Source of the DNA: Aliidiomarina maris
GTDB taxonomy: Bacteria; Pseudomonadota; Gammaproteobacteria; Enterobacterales; Alteromonadaceae
Assembly: GCF_003987335.1 (NCBI RefSeq)
Contig: NZ_PIPK01000001.1
Coordinates: 62,001-126,000, forward strand
Direction of reading: 5' to 3'
DNA length: 64,000 bases
Of this stretch, positions 61,776 to 64,000 are shown one piece after another. Below the pieces are notes generated by a model. It saw only the letters and a list, made by a program, of their open reading frames with translations, was not told where the DNA came from and ran no database searches. Position 1 is the first letter of the stretch. Every line of letters begins with the position of its first letter. Position numbers and translations under genes: made by a program.

Positions 61776-62531
61776 CTAAAATAGCTTGCGCATCCAAGTC
61801 AATGGAATGCGACGCATCACAAAGCCAAGCGGTGCCCATGGCCACCAAGGCACTGCAGCACTTGGCACTTCCTTCTCGATACTCTTTACCATCGCCCGCA
61901 CCCCAGGCACCGTATCTATCATAAATGGGGTGTCTTTGACCTTATCATTCAGCTCAGAGCGAATATACCCAGGCATGATACAACTGACTTCAATCGGTTT
62001 GCGTAGTACGTCAGAGCGAATGCCCTCAGTCAATGACTCAAGCCCTGCTTTGCTTGAGGCATAAGCCGTCATCGCCCCTGGCATCCCACGCACTGCACTC
62101 ATCGATGAGATGGTCACCAAATGACCCGCGTTTTGCTCTCGAAACACCGCCATCGCCGCTTCACACTGCGCCAATGCTGCAATGTAATTGGTCATCGCCG
62201 TTTGTTTGTTGGCATGAAAACCGCCCTTGCCGATACCAACGCCTTTCCCCATACCCGCATTCACAATAAAACGGTCAATGTAACCCATTTCCTGCTTAAA
62301 TTCCTCGACCACACGAAACACCGCATCGTGATCATTGACATCCAGTGCTTTCACCAGCACTTGAATGCCCGGATACGCTTGTTCCAGCTCATGTTTTAAT
62401 GCATCTAAACGCTCGGTGCGTCTGGCACACAAGCCCAAATTGCGGCCCTTGGCGGCAAATTGGCGTGCCATTTCTTCGCCCAAGCCAGAGCTTGCGCCGG
62501 TAATAATGATATTTTTACGTAACGTTGGCAT
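61776..62531 (-). CDS. short-chain dehydrogenase/reductase
   Basis: This roughly 251-residue classical SDR has the NAD(P)-binding TGASSGLG (about 11-18), the structural NAG segment (FIVNAGMGKG), catalytic Ser in VTISSMSAV and YASSK (Tyr/Lys pair). An Arg-rich pair after the second strand (CARRTERL) suggests NADP(H). ATG 62531 has AGGAT seven bases upstream. It is third in a row with a histidine phosphatase and a phosphotransferase, an arrangement I associate with acyl-CoA/fatty-acid-related loci (inference). The substrate is unknown. Confidence 0.88.
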   Translation of the reverse strand: MPTLRKNIIITGASSGLGEEMARQFAAKGRNLGLCARRTERLDALKHELEQAYPGIQVLVKALDVNDHDAVFRVVEEFKQEMGYIDRFIVNAGMGKGVGIGKGGFHANKQTAMTNYIAALAQCEAAMAVFREQNAGHLVTISSMSAVRGMPGAMTAYASSKAGLESLTEGIRSDVLRKPIEVSCIMPGYIRSELNDKVKDTPFMIDTVPGVRAMVKSIEKEVPSAAVPWWPWAPLGFVMRRIPLTWMRKLF

Positions 62532-62567
62532 GATCAATCCTGTTCTGTGTCCATAGATATAAACGAC

Positions 62568-63290
62568 TTAGCGAGCCGTCAGCAGGTGCGCCTGCTTGCC
62601 GCTAAAATGCATGTGTTCGTTCAAGCTAATCAGTTGCGGTGCTCGCCCTGCCCGCCAACCCAACTTAGTCAGCCCTGCATTCACCAAACGCCAATTAAGC
62701 TCAAGGGCTGCACGTGTATCCAATTGCATGAGCTGCTTTGCCACCATACTGATAGGCCCACCGGAGGTAACCACCAGCATGCGATCTTGGTTATGTTGAT
62801 GTACTTTTTGCAGCGCTTGTTTCACCCGTGTTTCAAAGGCGCTAAACGTTTCAGGGTACAGGGTTTGCTCCCCTGCTGCTGTCTGATGTGTGACCCAGCG
62901 AGCCATCGCTGCACTAAAGTAATCGCTAAATGCTGCTTCACGTTGCGCGACCGCCGTTTCGGGAATGCTGTCCATCAACTGTGCTAACGGCCCCGCATGC
63001 CGCGCATGCGCTTGCAACACTGCCAAGTGATCAAACTCATTCCATGCCGGGTCTTCATACACGCTAGGTAGCGAAGCATGACCGCCTGCTTGCAGCCCTT
63101 CCAGCAAGGCTGTCACACTTTGCCGTTGACGCTTTAAACTACCGTGAAAAATAAGCTTGGGCACCTTGCCCTGTTGTGCCAGCCAGCGGCCGTTGAAACG
63201 CGCTTGTTCCTCGCCTACTGGGCTCAGTTGGTCATAATCGGCGCTGTAAAATGATGCTTGGCCGTGACGCATTAAATAAATACTTGGCAT
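62568..63290 (-). CDS. histidine phosphatase family protein
   Basis: This 240-residue phosphoglycerate-mutase-like protein has the catalytic phosphohistidine motif YLMRHGQASF (about 5-14), the Arg in HGSLKRQRQS (about 54-63) and the late VVTSGGPIS segment, where the usual second His of SHGG is replaced (TSGG). ATG 63290 shares one base with the upstream phosphotransferase stop; the frame is open 25 codons further but that is the neighbour. Substrate unknown; it could be a small-molecule or phosphoprotein phosphatase. Confidence 0.85.
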   Translation of the reverse strand: MPSIYLMRHGQASFYSADYDQLSPVGEEQARFNGRWLAQQGKVPKLIFHGSLKRQRQSVTALLEGLQAGGHASLPSVYEDPAWNEFDHLAVLQAHARHAGPLAQLMDSIPETAVAQREAAFSDYFSAAMARWVTHQTAAGEQTLYPETFSAFETRVKQALQKVHQHNQDRMLVVTSGGPISMVAKQLMQLDTRAALELNWRLVNAGLTKLGWRAGRAPQLISLNEHMHFSGKQAHLLTAR

Positions 63291-64000
63291 TAACGTCGCC
63301 CTTGGCGTTGGTGCGCGCGCATCACCTTGCGACAGCGCCAGTGTAAGTAATGCACTAAGAACCAAAAATTTTTAAATGCTTTATTGCGTGTTTGCCCATG
63401 GTGATAGCGATAGTAGATTTGCTGCACGATAGCTGACAAACGAAATAATCCGTACACTTCGTAGAAGGCAAAGCTATCGACTTCAACCCCAGCTTTGTCA
63501 CAGTAATACTGAATTATTTGCTGGCGTGTCAGCATGCCTGGTAGATGTGTGGGTTGGCGCCGAATTGAGCGTGCAATCGGGTCATCATCCGCCTGAGTCC
63601 AATAGGCCAGCATGTTGCCAACCTCCATCAGCGGGTCACCAATGGTGGCTAACTCCCAGTCTAACACCGCTAAAATATCGGTCGCGTCATTTGGGTTCAG
63701 AATCAAATTATCCAGGCGATAATCGTTGTGCGTCATACACAGACGCTCAGTCTCAGGCATGTTCGCTCGCAACCAATTTATAATACGTTGGCCGGATGGG
63801 ACATTCCAGGTACGCGCCTGCTGAAAGCGTTTTGCCCAACCTTCAATCTGGCGCTGCGCATAACCTTCGCCTTTACCGAACTCCTGCAAGCCTGAGTTAT
63901 GAATGTCTACTTGATGCAGCGCCACCAATTTATCCAACATGGCATAGCACAATTGCTGCGCTTGGCTACTGCTCAAATTTAGTCCTTTGGGTAAATTTTT
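63290..64000 (-). CDS. phosphotransferase family protein (ACAD10/11-like APH fold), partial
   Basis: This is the C-terminal 236 or so residues of a gene running off the right edge. The coding frame continues upstream of the TTG at 63976 (NLPKGLNLSSSQAQQL) to the last base. The kinase-like core is visible: THNDYRLDNLILNP (HxDxxxxN catalytic loop, with Asp) and AVLDWELATIGDPLMEVGN (metal-binding DWE). It closely resembles the aminoglycoside-phosphotransferase-fold domain of ACAD10/ACAD11, which phosphorylates 4-hydroxyacyl-CoA for beta-oxidation (literature). An acyl-CoA dehydrogenase might be found just outside the window. Confidence 0.85.
   Translation of the reverse strand, partial: KNLPKGLNLSSSQAQQLCYAMLDKLVALHQVDIHNSGLQEFGKGEGYAQRQIEGWAKRFQQARTWNVPSGQRIINWLRANMPETERLCMTHNDYRLDNLILNPNDATDILAVLDWELATIGDPLMEVGNMLAYWTQADDDPIARSIRRQPTHLPGMLTRQQIIQYYCDKAGVEVDSFAFYEVYGLFRLSAIVQQIYYRYHHGQTRNKAFKNFWFLVHYLHWRCRKVMRAHQRQGRR

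Overview
The window is ordinary-looking chromosomal DNA from a gammaproteobacterium. Gene order around recA-mutS-rpoS, eno-pyrG-mazG-relA, acpS-pdxJ-recO-era-rnc-lepB-lepA and rpoE-rseABC is the classic gammaproteobacterial one. The EAL-HDOD protein, the short-form homogentisate dioxygenase, the DUF885 lipoprotein and the phhAB/tyrR/hppD-hmgA-fahA-maiA cluster point to Alteromonadales, most likely the Idiomarinaceae (Idiomarina/Pseudidiomarina). That placement is inference from protein resemblance, not a database match. I see no phage, IS element, CRISPR array, tRNA or rRNA, and no gene-free stretch above 300 bases; the longest gap is 289 bases at 4470-4758.

Region 1 (1-9165) holds a truncated S9 peptidase lipoprotein, then a phenylalanine/tyrosine catabolic island all on the minus strand: megL, phhA-phhB, a TyrR-type regulator, and hppD-hmgA-fahA-maiA. 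Together phhAB, hppD, hmgA, maiA and fahA convert Phe to fumarate plus acetoacetate; only the tyrosine aminotransferase is missing from the window. Eight intergenic matches (10-11 of 12 positions) to the TyrR box TGTAAA-N6-TTTACA lie ahead of hppD, tyrR, phhA and megL. They suggest a compact local regulon.

Region 2 (9166-18986) is envelope stress and transport: pspABC with a candidate sigma54 promoter, divergent pspF, the sapABCDF transporter closely linked to pspF, and putP. Region 3 (19030-25740) carries a patatin-like RssA, an EAL-HDOD protein, a PrpA/ApaH-like phosphatase, a DUF885 metallopeptidase-like lipoprotein preceded by a 40-base nested dyad, then recA with a clear LexA box, and pncC.

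Region 4 (25857-41225): mutS converges on rpoS. A long minus-strand series reads relA, mazG, pyrG, eno, an unrecognised 222-residue gene, ftsB, a fused ispDF, truD, surE, pcm, nlpD, rpoS. Region 5 (41312-52967): acpS-pdxJ-recO-era-rnc-lepB-lepA and rseC-rseB-rseA-rpoE on the minus strand, with a good sigmaE promoter ahead of rpoE; nadB is divergent and overlaps ygfX-sdhE at its 3' end. Region 6 (53071-64000): ygfZ, slyD-like FKBP, katG, glnS, the pxpABC 5-oxoprolinase operon led by an unrecognised small membrane protein, and an SDR / histidine phosphatase / phosphotransferase trio that runs off the right edge.

I found no convincing new defence or mobile system. The most checkable novelties are the TyrR regulon with its altered regulator, the ispD-ispF fusion with a relict internal start, the twin TGAC-N5-GTCA dyad, and the two unrecognised operon genes.
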